Numbered from the stretch's first letter, positions 22,924 through 31,755 are shown. The stretch: 64,000 bases of DNA from Desulfovibrio sp. (GCA_016208105.1 JACQYS010000019.1:326494-390493), one strand, 5' to 3'. The notes: generated from the letters alone by a model not told the origin. Translations and numbers: made by a program.

Positions 22924-24969
22924 TTACGTCAGACTCTTCGGGCCTGAACCCTCTGCCAGGGTCATGCTCCCGATAACTTCCCGGAGCTCAGAGGCCACAC
23001 TGGCCACTTCCTTGGAGGTCTCCGCCAGCTCGTTCATAGCCTGAGCGGTTTCTCCGGCGATGGTATTCACGTCGTCCACGCTGTGGTTGATCTCTTCCGA
23101 GGCGGCGGACTGCTGTTCGGCGGCCGTGGCGATGGAACGGATCATGTCTGCGGTCTGCACCGACACCCCCACGATCTCCCGGAGCGCCTCCCCGGCGTTC
23201 TTCACCAGTTCCGCGCCCTGTTCAACGCTCTTGTCCGCTTCGTCCATAAGGCTGATATTGAGTTTCGCCCCTTCCTGAATTCCGCTCACAGCGGAATGGA
23301 CCTCTTGGGTGGCCTGCATGGTCTTCTCGGCCAGTTTGCGAACCTCGTCGGCCACAACCGCAAAGCCCCGGCCAGCCTCGCCCGCGCGGGCAGCCTCAAT
23401 GGCGGCATTCAGGGCCAGCAGGTTGGTCTGGTCCGCTATGTCGTTTATTATGTTCAATATACGCCCGACGCCTATGGCCTGTTCGCCGAGATCATGCAGA
23501 CTCTCGGACATCTTCATGGTCTGATTGCGCACGTTCATGATGGCCGTGATGGAATCCGCAGCGACCTTCTGTCCGTCCACTGCCCGCTGCTTCGCGTTTT
23601 CCGCATTGGTCGAAGCATCGGAAGCGTTCCGCGCCACTTCCAGAACCGAGGCGTTCATCTCCTCCACCGCGGCAGCGGTCTCTTGAATGCGGCTGCGCTG
23701 GTGGTTGGTTCCCTGTGTGGTTAGGCTGATCCTCTCCAGCAAGTGTTCCGAGGCTCCGGCCAAATGGTGGGCTATGCCGTCCGCACGTTCGGCCGCCTGC
23801 GCGATGACGGCGTTCTGTGCCTCGATCTGCTTATGCTGTTCGCGTATCTCGGTGATGTCGTTCCAGAAGGTCACGGACCCCATCAGATTGCCGTCCATAT
23901 CGAAGAACGGCGTTGCCGAAACCGCCACGAAGCGGTGCTTGCCCGTGTCGGTGATAACCTCCCGTTCTGCGCTGAGTGCCTGCTCGAGAACGATGGCCTT
24001 TTCGGACATGGTCTCCCGATTGTCGTCTTTCCAAATGAACATCCCGGAGGTGAGCCCCAGGTGGGTGGAGGGGTCGCCACGCTTTTCCAGAAGCTCGCAA
24101 ATGTGATTATTGAGCCAGATGATCTTCTTGTCGGCGCCAAGTATAAGGCAGGGAGTGGGAATGCCGTTCAGCACTCCCTCGGAAAAGCCGAGTTTGTCCT
24201 TCAATTGTACCACCATCTTGCCGATATCGCCCGCCAATGTAGCCAATTCATCCTGCCCGGCCACATCGAAGCTGACATTGTAATCCCCCTCGATAACCTG
24301 CTCTGAGGCATGTGCCAGAGTTTTTATCTTCCGTATGAGCATGACGCGCACGGCCCAGACAGAGATGCCGATGAGCACGGCCACCCCGGCCAAGCCCATG
24401 CCCATCGAGGTGAAGAGCTGGGAGCGCATGGCCCCCCAAGCGCCGGACACGTCTGAAAGCAGGATCATCTGGCCAATGATGGGCTCGGACTCGCCGTGAC
24501 AATGGTAGCACTTCTTCTGGTTAGGAATGGAGATCACACGGGCCAGTATCTTTTTCCCCCCCATATCCAGAAAGACCGACTCCCGTATGTTTTCCTTGAG
24601 CCCCCGCTGGTGGAGTTTGACCAGTTCGTCGTTGCCCGCGACGGAGGAATACTCCTTGCGAACGGTCCCGGTGTCGGTACTGTAGGTCACGTTCCCGGTG
24701 TAGGAGGTCATGTAGGCCGTCAGGTCTTTAAACTTGGTACCTATGGCGGCGAACTCGGCGATGGTGGATTTGTTGTCGCCCACCACCATCGGCTTTTCTA
24801 TGCCCATATAGGCCAGGTCCGCCTCGGTTTCCGCAGTGTGCCTGATCTGGTCGGACATCATCCTCTGAACGCCGATCCCCTCAAAAAGCATGATCACGGA
24901 AATGACCGCCAGAGAGATCAAGGCGATGACCAGGGTCATCTTCGCATTGATGGAGCGGGAAATGTTCAT
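22924..24969 (-). CDS. Methyl-accepting chemotaxis protein with a c-type haem motif in its sensor
   Basis: A 681-residue chemoreceptor. A membrane helix (about 12-31) is followed by a periplasmic sensor of about 150 residues that contains one CxxCH haem-attachment motif (CYHCH, 154-158, in [11 protein letters not shown]). The second helix is near 184-211, then HAMP, a PAS domain about 270-375, and a long signalling domain with the conserved tip [21 protein letters not shown] ending in [10 protein letters not shown]. It resembles DcrA, the haem redox/oxygen chemoreceptor of Desulfovibrio. A tetrahaem cytochrome gene ends 12 bases upstream in the same direction, so both are probably made together. 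Expected role: redox or oxygen taxis. The haem binding is inferred from the motif. Confidence 0.9.
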   Translation of the reverse strand: MNISRSINAKMTLVIALISLAVISVIMLFEGIGVQRMMSDQIRHTAETEADLAYMGIEKPMVVGDNKSTIAEFAAIGTKFKDLTAYMTSYTGNVTYSTDTGTVRKEYSSVAGNDELVKLHQRGLKENIRESVFLDMGGKKILARVISIPNQKKCYHCHGESEPIIGQMILLSDVSGAWGAMRSQLFTSMGMGLAGVAVLIGISVWAVRVMLIRKIKTLAHASEQVIEGDYNVSFDVAGQDELATLAGDIGKMVVQLKDKLGFSEGVLNGIPTPCLILGADKKIIWLNNHICELLEKRGDPSTHLGLTSGMFIWKDDNRETMSEKAIVLEQALSAEREVITDTGKHRFVAVSATPFFDMDGNLMGSVTFWNDITEIREQHKQIEAQNAVIAQAAERADGIAHHLAGASEHLLERISLTTQGTNHQRSRIQETAAAVEEMNASVLEVARNASDASTNAENAKQRAVDGQKVAADSITAIMNVRNQTMKMSESLHDLGEQAIGVGRILNIINDIADQTNLLALNAAIEAARAGEAGRGFAVVADEVRKLAEKTMQATQEVHSAVSGIQEGAKLNISLMDEADKSVEQGAELVKNAGEALREIVGVSVQTADMIRSIATAAEQQSAASEEINHSVDDVNTIAGETAQAMNELAETSKEVASVASELREVIGSMTLAEGSGPKSLT

Positions 24970-24981
24970 GTCTTGGCCCCC

Positions 24982-25443
24982 CTAGTGCGCGCCGGAGAAG
25001 ATGAGAGGTTTGAACCTGAAGTCTTCGATGCGTTCGGGGTTGTGGCATGTGGCGCACGTCTGGGTGGACGGGCGGCGGGTGATCTGCTTGGGGTCGCCGG
25101 ACTCGGCGTGGGCACTCCCGGGGCCGTGGCAGGTTTCGCACCCCACGTCAGCGAGATTCGGGGTGGTTTCCTTGCTGGTGAAGCCGCCTTTCTTGCCGTA
25201 CCCGGTGGTATGGCACTCATAACACTTCTTGAGTTCTTGTTCCTTGAGTTTGGGCTTCATAACAGCGATGGAATCCCATGCATGCGCCTTTTTTGAATAC
25301 TTCGCAAAGTTTGCGTACTGTTGCTCATGGCATTGAGCGCAGGACTTCGAACCAACGTAAGAATATTCGTCCTTGGCGCTAACCGGAATAGACCCAAAGC
25401 AGATTAATACCACAAAGGCGTACAACAGGATGCTTTTTCCCAT
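24982..25443 (-). CDS. Tetrahaem c-type cytochrome, cytochrome c554-like
   Basis: A 153-residue exported cytochrome. A signal peptide (MGKSILLYAFVVLICFGSIP) is cleaved near residue 23. Four CxxCH motifs are present: CAQCH (35-39), CYECH (74-78), CETCH (102-106) and CATCH (130-134), with extra His residues that can act as distal ligands. The spacing resembles the cytochrome c554/multihaem family. It lies 12 bases upstream of a haem-motif chemoreceptor gene on the same strand, so it may hand electrons to, or report periplasmic redox state to, the receptor. Ribosome-binding site AGGAGGA is good. Confidence 0.9.
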   Translation of the reverse strand: MGKSILLYAFVVLICFGSIPVSAKDEYSYVGSKSCAQCHEQQYANFAKYSKKAHAWDSIAVMKPKLKEQELKKCYECHTTGYGKKGGFTSKETTPNLADVGCETCHGPGSAHAESGDPKQITRRPSTQTCATCHNPERIEDFRFKPLIFSGAH

Positions 25444-25770
25444 TATAATATCCTCCTACGCTGTTTGCCCGGCCTCACATTGCGGTCGCGCCCAGATATT
25501 GTCAAGCTATCCACATAAGTTAGTATTGATAATAGTTGTTTAGCAAACTCCGACAAGAAGGGCGTCGCTCCTCATTTCCCACATCTGGGATTGCGAAACT
25601 GCCAGCAACTTGCCACACAAATGCGGGAAACACGCAAATGTTGCAGCCTTGGCTTCACAGAAGATTGAATGGGCAATTAGGTGAATCTAAATAGAGCGCT
25701 ACTAGAGAAACACGGAGCTCCCGGCTTGCAGAGGACCAGATTCTGTCAATTTTTCTCGACATTTGGCTAC
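25444..25770. other. Intergenic region before cytochrome gene
   Basis: No gene is seen in 327 bases. A TTGACA at 25500-25505 on the minus strand could be a -35 box for the cytochrome-chemoreceptor operon, but the -10 at the right distance is poor (CAATGT). Confidence 0.3.
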
Positions 25771-26355
25771 CTATGGAGAAACGTCAGGCTGCTTAACAAC
25801 AGACTGTTCGACATGTCCTAGAACTGTGGTGACGGATTTCTGTGGGATCAGCAGGTTTGCCGATGTGAGCGACAACCCCAGTGACCTCCCGGCGAGTTTT
25901 ACGATCATGGCCTGGGCCGCCAAGGGGAAATCCTTGGTCCCAGGGCTCAGGCGAATTGTGGTGGTCCCGATCCGCCTTCTTAGTCCGGCAATTTCGCGTC
26001 GCAGTGCCTGATCCACCAGCCATGTGCCGAAATAGTCGAGTACATACCCTGAAAACGCCTGCCCGGAGGTGAACATATCCCGCGCGCGCTCCTCAAGGCT
26101 CGGGCCGATGGTAGCAGCCAGGATCCATACCGAACCACACCCTTCCAAGCGCGTCATGAGGTGGGAACTGGCTCTTGCATGCGGTTCGAAGCATTCGATG
26201 AACGCCTCCCTGTCCAGACTTTCGCAAAACGTCGCCGGATGAGCCAGTTCCAGCGCCAAGTTCCACGCTCCGGCGGCCAGGGCGGCTTCGGGACTGCCGG
26301 GGTGTAAGCGCAAACGCTTAATCAGTCTGAGATATGCTCCGGACTTTTCTTGCAT
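25771..26355 (-). CDS. Stand-alone vitamin B12-dependent methionine synthase activation domain
   Basis: A 194-residue protein matching the reactivation domain of MetH. The typical features are the WILAATIGPSLEERARDMF region, the middle LVDQALRREI helix, and IRLSPGTKDFPLAAQ followed by LGLSLTSANLLIPQKSVTTVLG, the SAM-binding RxSPGY-like motif (here RLSPGT). In full MetH it uses SAM to re-methylate oxidised cobalamin. As a separate protein it is found in anaerobes, either helping a split MetH or a corrinoid methyltransferase; no such partner is in the window. The start at 26355 is chosen by family length; the ribosome-binding site is weak. It is divergent from the GyrI-like gene. Confidence 0.8.
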   Translation of the reverse strand: MQEKSGAYLRLIKRLRLHPGSPEAALAAGAWNLALELAHPATFCESLDREAFIECFEPHARASSHLMTRLEGCGSVWILAATIGPSLEERARDMFTSGQAFSGYVLDYFGTWLVDQALRREIAGLRRRIGTTTIRLSPGTKDFPLAAQAMIVKLAGRSLGLSLTSANLLIPQKSVTTVLGHVEQSVVKQPDVSP

Positions 26356-26404
26356 GCCCAAGGCAGGTATTGGCTTTGGACACTCTTGGCAACCTGGAGG
26401 GGAA

Positions 26405-27013
26405 ATGGCCACCGAAAAGATTGACCTGTTCGCCTTGAACAAAGCCGAATACGCAGCCACGCGCACACCCAAGCTTGTCACTGTTGATACTGCCTGGTTC
26501 CTGAGCATCGAGGGATCCGGACACCCACGTGAGCCTCTGTTCCAGCAGTCCGTTCAGGCCCTTTACTCCGTTGCCTACACTCTCAAAATGCAGAGCAAAA
26601 AAAACGGGCGCGACTATGTAATCAGCAAACTCGAAGGATTGTGGCATCTGGACCCCGGCTACTTCGACTTTGCTTCAGCTCCCCAATCAGCCTGGAACTG
26701 GACCCTCCTGCTGCGCACTCCGGACTTCATTGGAGAGAACGACCTGGACCGGGTTCAAGCCGAGCTTCTGGCCAAAGGCAAATCGCAGTTGGTAAAAAGG
26801 GTCGGTGTCATGGGCTTTGAGGAAGGCCAGTGTGTGCAGATGCTGCATGTCGGCCCCTATGACAAGGAAGACTCAACTCTCGAAATCATGCACGCCTTCA
26901 TCGAAAAGAAACAACTCACCGTGGTTGGCCGACATCACGAAATTTACCTCTCCGATCCAAGCCGGACAGCGTCGGACAAGCTTCGGACCATTATCCGCCT
27001 CCCTGTTATCTGA
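26405..27013 (+). CDS. GyrI-like small-molecule-binding protein
   Basis: A 202-residue protein of the GyrI-like/SRPBCC-type domain found at the C-terminus of AraC-type regulators, but with no DNA-binding domain. Features: TVDTAWFLSIEGSGHPREP, LYSVAYTLKMQSKKNGRDY, LEGLWHLD, the repeat partner EGQCVQMLHVGPYDKED and the ending HHEIYLSDPSRT...TIIRLPVI. These proteins bind small hydrophobic compounds in a central cleft containing Trp/Glu; a hydrolase role has been suggested for some. A good GGAGG site supports ATG 26405. A terminator follows 118 bases after the stop. Function here is unknown. Confidence 0.82.
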   Translation: MATEKIDLFALNKAEYAATRTPKLVTVDTAWFLSIEGSGHPREPLFQQSVQALYSVAYTLKMQSKKNGRDYVISKLEGLWHLDPGYFDFASAPQSAWNWTLLLRTPDFIGENDLDRVQAELLAKGKSQLVKRVGVMGFEEGQCVQMLHVGPYDKEDSTLEIMHAFIEKKQLTVVGRHHEIYLSDPSRTASDKLRTIIRLPVI

Positions 27014-27131
27014 TTGCCAGCCCGTATGAACCATTCCCGGGGCTTTCATTTCAAAATAGCTTAAAAGGCCACCTGAACGAATGCTCCGGAAACATAAAGT
27101 TTTACTAAGTGTAAAGAAAATGGACATCCAA

Positions 27132-27162
27132 GCGGCCAGCCAAATAGCTGGCCGTTTTTTTT
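27132..27162 (+). terminator. Terminator after GyrI-like gene
   Basis: CGGCCAGC / GCTGGCCG 8-bp stem with a CAAATA loop, then a run of eight T. Confidence 0.88.
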
Positions 27163-27196
27163 GTATTTCAATTCAGGCAATTAGGAACTGACTCTC

Positions 27197-27211
27197 TGGC
27201 ACACCCTTTGC
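27197..27211 (+). promoter_or_regulatory. Sigma-54 (RpoN) promoter
   Basis: TGGCAC-ACCCT-TTGC matches the -24/-12 consensus TGGCAC-N5-TTGC exactly. The predicted start of transcription (12 bases after the C of TTGC) is near 27223, one base before the ATG of the next gene. It should drive the receiver, permease and partner genes downstream. Confidence 0.75.
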
Positions 27212-27223
27212 CTAAGGCCTGTT

Positions 27224-27643
27224 ATGGCAACCGCCGCAACAGCTTCCTTCACTGTGATCCTGGCCAATCGCAACCGGCACATCCGGGAGCTTCTGGCCAG
27301 AGAGTTCTCGCGAGAGGGAATAAGTGTGAAAAGTTGCGGACTGGGACGTGAAGCCACGAATTTGGCAGCTTCCGGAGCGGACATTCTGGTGGTGGATTCC
27401 GAACTGCCGGACATGGACCCTTTAAGCGTCATCCGCCAGGCCCGCTTGGCAAGACCTGTGCTCCCAGTGGCCGTGCACGCGCATGAAATTGAGGAAGCAT
27501 CAGCCTGTTTGACAGAACCCATGGTTTTCTTCGTACCAAAGAGTGAGGATCCTTCGATTCTGGTGGAAGCGGTACGAGGGATGCTTGAACAGGGAATAGC
27601 CGGATCGCCGGACGGCCGGAATCCGGAGCAGAGGCAAGGGTGA
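27224..27643 (+). CDS. Receiver-domain protein (single-domain response regulator)
   Basis: A 139-residue single receiver domain. The phospho-acceptor Asp is Asp58 (ILVVDSELPDMDP) and the conserved Lys is in FFVPKSEDP near 108. The acidic pair at the end of strand 1 is missing (VILANRN in place of DD), which should weaken metal binding and phosphorylation. It has no output domain. The ATG coincides with the predicted sigma-54 transcription start, so the mRNA would be nearly leaderless; no Shine-Dalgarno is present. The next gene, a TauE/SafE permease, starts 72 bases later. It may adjust transport or expression of the two membrane proteins. Confidence 0.72.
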   Translation: MATAATASFTVILANRNRHIRELLAREFSREGISVKSCGLGREATNLAASGADILVVDSELPDMDPLSVIRQARLARPVLPVAVHAHEIEEASACLTEPMVFFVPKSEDPSILVEAVRGMLEQGIAGSPDGRNPEQRQG

Positions 27644-27715
27644 GGAGTGTGGCCCGCGCTGTTGGGGTGAAACCGCGAGGGGTGAAACTTTTTTCGGGAA
27701 CGGAGGTGTAACCGG

Positions 27716-28969
27716 ATGCGATTCTTCAGAGACGTGTACGAATTCATGATGGAAGGGGCGAGGGCCCATGCCAGGTGGGACTACGAAGTCTCCATGAGCA
27801 TCATCAAGAACCGCAAGAAAGTCTTGATGCTTCTGGTGCTGGCCCTGCCCATCCTGGGCTTCAGCCTTGTCGAGGCGGCGGACGTTATCGGCGGCAAGAC
27901 TGCCTACATGCCGTCCTACTACAACACCACGATTTTTCTGGCCTCCATCGGCGTCGGCCTGGCTGCCGGCCTGATCACGGGCTGCATCGGCGCGGGCGGC
28001 GGCTTCATCATCACCCCGGCCCTCATGGCCGCCGGCGTGAAAGGCATCCTGGCCGTTGGCACGGACCTGTTCCACATCTTTGCCAAAGCCATCATGGGCA
28101 CGGCTGTGCACAAGAAGCTGGGCAACGTGAGCGTGAAACTGGCCATGGGCTTCTTGCTGGGTTCCGGCTTCGGCGCTGTTGCGGGCGGCTACCTGAACAA
28201 GGCTCTCTACGACGCCGATCCGCTCATGTCCGAACTTTTCATTTCCTCCATCTACGCGGTGCTGCTCGGCTTCCTGGGCTTCTACGGCGCCTACGACTTC
28301 CTGAAGTCGCGTAAGGGTGAGGAAGGCGGCGACTCCCACGGCGGTCCCGCCGGCGGTGGCGTGCCCCCTCTGGCCAAGAAGGTCCAGGCCCTGAAGATTC
28401 CCCCGATGATCACCTTCGACGAGGACTTTGTCCCCGGCGGCCGCCAGCTCTCCATGTGGGTCCTGGCCTCCGGCGGCTTCATCGTGGGCGCTCTGGCCTC
28501 CATCATGGGCGTGGGCGGCGGTTTCATCACCTTCCCCATGTTCGTGTACGTGTTCGGTGTCTCCTCCATGACCACGGTGGGCACGGACATCCTGCAGATC
28601 ATCTTCACCGCCGGTTTCGCTGGCATCACCCAGTACGCGGTATACGGCTTCGTGTTCTACACCCTGGCCATGGGCATGCTCATCGGCTCGCTCTTGGGCA
28701 TCCAGGTCGGCGCGCTGGTCACCAAGGTGGTCAAAGGCGTTCACATCCGCGGTTTCTACGCCCTGTCCATCATCTCCGGTTTCATCAACCGCGCCGCCAC
28801 CCTGCCCAAGAAGCTCACTGAGCTCGGCTACCTTGGCTGGTCGCCCGAGTTGAACAACATGATCGAGTATGTGGGCAACATCGTTTTCTGGGTCAGCGTT
28901 GGTCTTTTCGGCGTGTGGGTGTTCGGAAAGTTCTTCGCCAACATCGGCATGCTGCGCGGGGAGGAATAA
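27716..28969 (+). CDS. TauE/SafE family anion permease
   Basis: A 417-residue inner-membrane permease. After a soluble N-terminal extension of about 35 residues (MRFFRDVYEFMMEGARAHAR) come about 8-9 membrane helices, with two copies of the TauE motif GCIGAGGGFIITPALMAAGV and MGVGGGFITFPMFVYVFGV. A cytoplasmic Gly-rich loop (GGDSHGGPAGGGVPP) splits the two halves. TauE/SafE proteins move sulfite, sulfoacetate or other organosulfur anions; in sulfate reducers such proteins are often predicted sulfate or sulfite transporters. Expression probably comes from the sigma-54 promoter upstream of the receiver gene. The next gene starts 3 bases after the stop, indicating a functional partner. Confidence 0.88.
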   Translation: MRFFRDVYEFMMEGARAHARWDYEVSMSIIKNRKKVLMLLVLALPILGFSLVEAADVIGGKTAYMPSYYNTTIFLASIGVGLAAGLITGCIGAGGGFIITPALMAAGVKGILAVGTDLFHIFAKAIMGTAVHKKLGNVSVKLAMGFLLGSGFGAVAGGYLNKALYDADPLMSELFISSIYAVLLGFLGFYGAYDFLKSRKGEEGGDSHGGPAGGGVPPLAKKVQALKIPPMITFDEDFVPGGRQLSMWVLASGGFIVGALASIMGVGGGFITFPMFVYVFGVSSMTTVGTDILQIIFTAGFAGITQYAVYGFVFYTLAMGMLIGSLLGIQVGALVTKVVKGVHIRGFYALSIISGFINRAATLPKKLTELGYLGWSPELNNMIEYVGNIVFWVSVGLFGVWVFGKFFANIGMLRGEE

Positions 28970-28972
28970 GAC

Positions 28973-29725
28973 ATGATGGTAGTCAACAAAGGCGCCTTCA
29001 CCAAGGGTGCGCTGCTCATGGTGAGTTTCCTGGTGGTTTTCATGCTGATCATGTCGCCGCTGTTCGGCGGCAAGACCGGCCTTGAATTCTCTGACGACTT
29101 CTTCAACAGGCTGTCCAAGAACTCCTCGGATTACTTCGCGGAGGTCAATGCCGGGGTGGAGAAGCAAAAGGGCAAACAGCTGGCCGTCACCGCGACCATT
29201 GCCAAGCCCGATCCCAAGGACGAACCGGACCCGGCCAAGGCTCAGGCCACGGCCAACAAAAAGGCCCAGGACGTGGCCAAGGCCCTCACAACTGCTGGCG
29301 CGACCGTGGACGTGAAGGAAAACGTGCTCACCGTGAAGGGCGACTTGGGCGCCATGCTCTCCTTCGCCGCCACCAAGTCCAAGGAAGTGTTCATGGTTGT
29401 CGGCCCCGCTGCTGACAAACCCGAGAACAAGGCCAACCACAAGCTCCTGAAGGACCTGTGGAGCGGTTTCTCGGCCCTGGTGAAGCCCCTGCAAAAGGAC
29501 GGCAAGGTGGCCGAGGCCAAAGCCCTGGATGCCGTGATGAAGAAGGCCATCGAACCCGGCTACAACTTCTACGGCATCGAAGGCGAACCGGTTTCAAAGA
29601 ACATCTTCCTCTTGAGCTTCCTGCTGATCTTCTACGTTATCTATACCATGTGGTATGGCTACGCCATCTTCTACATGTTCGACGGCGTCGGCCTGTCCAT
29701 GAAGAAGTCCAAGAAGAAGCACTAG
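28973..29725 (+). CDS. Membrane-anchored partner of the TauE/SafE permease
   Basis: A 250-residue protein with an N-terminal membrane helix (GALLMVSFLVVFMLIMSPLFG), a periplasmic domain of about 170 residues rich in Lys, Asp and Ala (KKAQDVAKALTTAGATVDV ... LTVKGDLGAMLSFAA), and a second helix near the end (NIFLLSFLLIFYVIYTMWYG) with a Lys-rich tail (KKSKKKH). I do not recognise the family. Its start is 3 bases after the permease stop, so it is very likely an accessory subunit of that transporter, perhaps a periplasmic anion-binding or gating part. A strong terminator follows. Confidence 0.75.
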   Translation: MMVVNKGAFTKGALLMVSFLVVFMLIMSPLFGGKTGLEFSDDFFNRLSKNSSDYFAEVNAGVEKQKGKQLAVTATIAKPDPKDEPDPAKAQATANKKAQDVAKALTTAGATVDVKENVLTVKGDLGAMLSFAATKSKEVFMVVGPAADKPENKANHKLLKDLWSGFSALVKPLQKDGKVAEAKALDAVMKKAIEPGYNFYGIEGEPVSKNIFLLSFLLIFYVIYTMWYGYAIFYMFDGVGLSMKKSKKKH

Positions 29726-29753
29726 AGTCTCTTAAACCCTATACCCCCCTAGA

Positions 29754-29784
29754 AGAGGCCGCCTACGGGCGGCCTCTCTCTTTT
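29754..29784 (+). terminator. Terminator of the TauE operon
   Basis: A perfect 10-bp stem (AGAGGCCGCC / GGCGGCCTCT, loop TACG) followed by CTCTTTT. Confidence 0.85.
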
Positions 29785-30207
29785 GAAGCGCTTCAGGGCA
29801 AACACTGGCCCGTTCCGAATGAATCCTGCCAGGGAACGCGTTCACGATATAACCGGGTCCATCCCCCTTTCACGCAGACAACAGCCCAGGACCATAGGGT
29901 AGTGGTTGCTCATCGTTATCCGCAGAGAAGTGCCGCACCGGTGGGGAAATCCAGTTTATGGCAGCTACACAGGTCCACCCACCGGGAAATATCTTTGTTT
30001 CCGTCACCCGCCCAACTGTTTGGAAATGACTCTCATACCCCAAGATATTGCATACTTCCTTCCAGAACAGCCCGCACATGCCTCTTGCGCTCCGCCCATA
30101 AGTTCGTGATAAGTGTTACTGGAACTAGCAACGATTCCTGGAGCAAACCCCGGCGTACCGCTTCGTCCTGTGGCAACCGTTACGTATTTCGGGAGAGAGG
30201 TATTTTC
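29785..30207. other. Intergenic region without recognised gene
   Basis: No convincing gene in 423 bases before the Old Yellow Enzyme gene. A long frame running into that gene from upstream lacks coding character here and is rejected. Confidence 0.3.
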
Positions 30208-31317
30208 ATGACGGCCCGAGACAAATTCGCCCCTTTCGAGGCTGGTCCGGCACTCCTTTCCCCCCTTGAAATTCGGGGAGTCACTGTCCGCAACCGCATC
30301 GGCGTATCCCCCATGTGTCAGTACTGCGCCACAGACGGCATGGCCGACGACTGGCATCTGGTCCACCTGGGAAGCAGGGCTGTTGGCGGGGCTGGCCTGG
30401 TTTTCGTGGAAGCGACTGCAGTATTGCCCGAGGGTCGCATCTCTCCCGGGGACATGGGGCTCTGGGACGACAAGCACATCGAACCCTTGGCCCGCATAGC
30501 CTCCTTCGTACGCCGCATGGGAGCCGTTCCCGCCATTCAGCTGGCTCACGCCGGGCGCAAGGCCAGCTGTCTGCCTCCCTGGCTGGGTGGCTCAAAGATT
30601 GTCACGCCTGACGAAGGCGGCTGGATAACCCAGGCCCCCTGTCCTATCCCCTTCGCCGAGGGGGACACGATACCCGAGCCCTTGGACGAGGCTGGAATCG
30701 CGAACGTGAAGGAGGCTTTCGTTGCCGCCGCGCGCCGCGCCGTGGCCGCCGGATTCGAAGTGGTGGAGTTGCATGCCGCTCACGGCTACCTGATGCACCA
30801 GTTCCTCTCACCCGTAAGCAACGTCCGCACGGACGCATACGGCGGTGAACTGGCCAACCGCATGCGCTTGCCGCTGGAAACCGCGGCCGCTATCCGAGCA
30901 GTGTTGCCAAACGATATGCCTCTGTTCACCAGGATATCCGCCACCGACTGGGTGGAGGGTGGATGGGACCTGAAGCAATCCATCATCTTTGCCAGGGAGT
31001 TGGCCAAAATCGGTATAGATCTCGTGGATGTCAGTACGGGCGGCCTGGTTCCCCACGCCTCGATTCCGGTGAAACCCGGCTTCCAGGTCCCCTTCGCTGC
31101 CGCCATCCGCCGAGAGGTCCATGTCATGACCAGCGCAGTGGGGCTCATCACTCAAGTCGATCAAGCCGAGTCCATCGTGGCTTCGGGCGAAGCCGACTTG
31201 GTGCTCCTGGGTCGCGAGATGCTAAGAGAACCCTACTGGTCAATCAAGGCGCAACAGGAGCTTGGGGGTGACCCATCCTGGCCGGTTCAATACGGATACG
31301 CCGTACAACGGCGCTAG
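30208..31317 (+). CDS. NADH:flavin oxidoreductase, Old Yellow Enzyme (YqjM/NamA-like)
   Basis: A 369-residue FMN-dependent ene-reductase of the YqjM (thermophilic-like) subgroup. Family marks: LEIRGVTVRNRIGVSPMCQY (with the YqjM-type Cys in PMCQY that tunes flavin potential), DWHLVHLGSRAVGGAGLV, QLAHAGRKAS, the catalytic pair in ELHAAHGYLMHQFLSP, RISATDWVEGGW and the phosphate-site region near LVLLGREMLREPYW. It reduces activated C=C bonds, with physiological substrate unknown. Start ATG 30208 follows GGGAGAGAGG by 7 bases; the frame is open far upstream but only this start yields the family's normal length. Confidence 0.93.
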   Translation: MTARDKFAPFEAGPALLSPLEIRGVTVRNRIGVSPMCQYCATDGMADDWHLVHLGSRAVGGAGLVFVEATAVLPEGRISPGDMGLWDDKHIEPLARIASFVRRMGAVPAIQLAHAGRKASCLPPWLGGSKIVTPDEGGWITQAPCPIPFAEGDTIPEPLDEAGIANVKEAFVAAARRAVAAGFEVVELHAAHGYLMHQFLSPVSNVRTDAYGGELANRMRLPLETAAAIRAVLPNDMPLFTRISATDWVEGGWDLKQSIIFARELAKIGIDLVDVSTGGLVPHASIPVKPGFQVPFAAAIRREVHVMTSAVGLITQVDQAESIVASGEADLVLLGREMLREPYWSIKAQQELGGDPSWPVQYGYAVQRR

Positions 31318-31409
31318 TGTGGATTGTGGCTGTACAGGGTGACACTCCTTGTTCATCCCCAGCCGATTCCACGTTAACGACAACCCGGGATCAACGTGCC
31401 CGGCATTCC

Positions 31410-31610
31410 ATGGAGCACAACGTGAAACAACTTATGCTGAGCACTCTTTGGGCTGTAACTGTCGCGGTTAATTCCGGGAGCACAAGCGTAAACGTAAGCG
31501 TTCCGGAATCGAGCTTCGCGACCCTTCTCTCAACCATCCAGTCTCTCGTCAGCACGACTCCAAACCTGTGGAGCCCGGACTTCCTCACCCAGCTTTTCCA
31601 GTATATTTAA
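31410..31610 (+). CDS. Small Ser/Thr/Val-rich orphan protein
   Basis: A possible 66-residue protein (MEHNVKQLMLSTLWAVTVAV ...) with a short hydrophobic stretch near residues 8-20 followed by a Ser/Thr/Val-rich region (NSGSTSVNVSVPES) and an amphipathic C-terminus (FATLLSTIQSLVSTTP ... LFQYI). No family recognised and no clear Shine-Dalgarno sequence. Support comes from a strong terminator directly downstream and a position separate from other genes. It might be a small secreted or membrane-active peptide. Confidence 0.35.
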   Translation: MEHNVKQLMLSTLWAVTVAVNSGSTSVNVSVPESSFATLLSTIQSLVSTTPNLWSPDFLTQLFQYI

Positions 31611-31645
31611 TTCTTCTTTTACACCTTGTTATCTCAAACAAGAAT

Positions 31646-31674
31646 AGCCCTGGCCGTGTCCGGCCAGGGCTTTT
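31646..31674 (+). terminator. Rho-independent terminator
   Basis: A perfect 10-bp stem (AGCCCTGGCC / GGCCAGGGCT, loop GTGTCC) followed by TTTTG. It ends the transcript of the small orphan gene. Confidence 0.82.
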
Positions 31675-31755
31675 GAGTCGATTGCGTCTTCCATGCCAAC
31701 CAGCCGTCATGCCTTGGCCTCCGGCGCAATGGGGGAAACGCTTGGCAACGATCGC

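Noticed and set aside
27500-29494. A 664-codon frame on the minus strand rich in His, Gly and Glu
   Set aside because: It lies antisense to the receiver, TauE permease and partner genes, whose protein features and ribosome-binding sites are clear. The composition is the typical mirror of GC-rich genes.
29458-30207. N-terminal extension of the Old Yellow Enzyme frame by about 250 codons
   Set aside because: The extension runs through the end of another gene, its terminator and non-coding sequence. The enzyme has a strong ribosome-binding site at 30191-30200 and its normal length from 30208.
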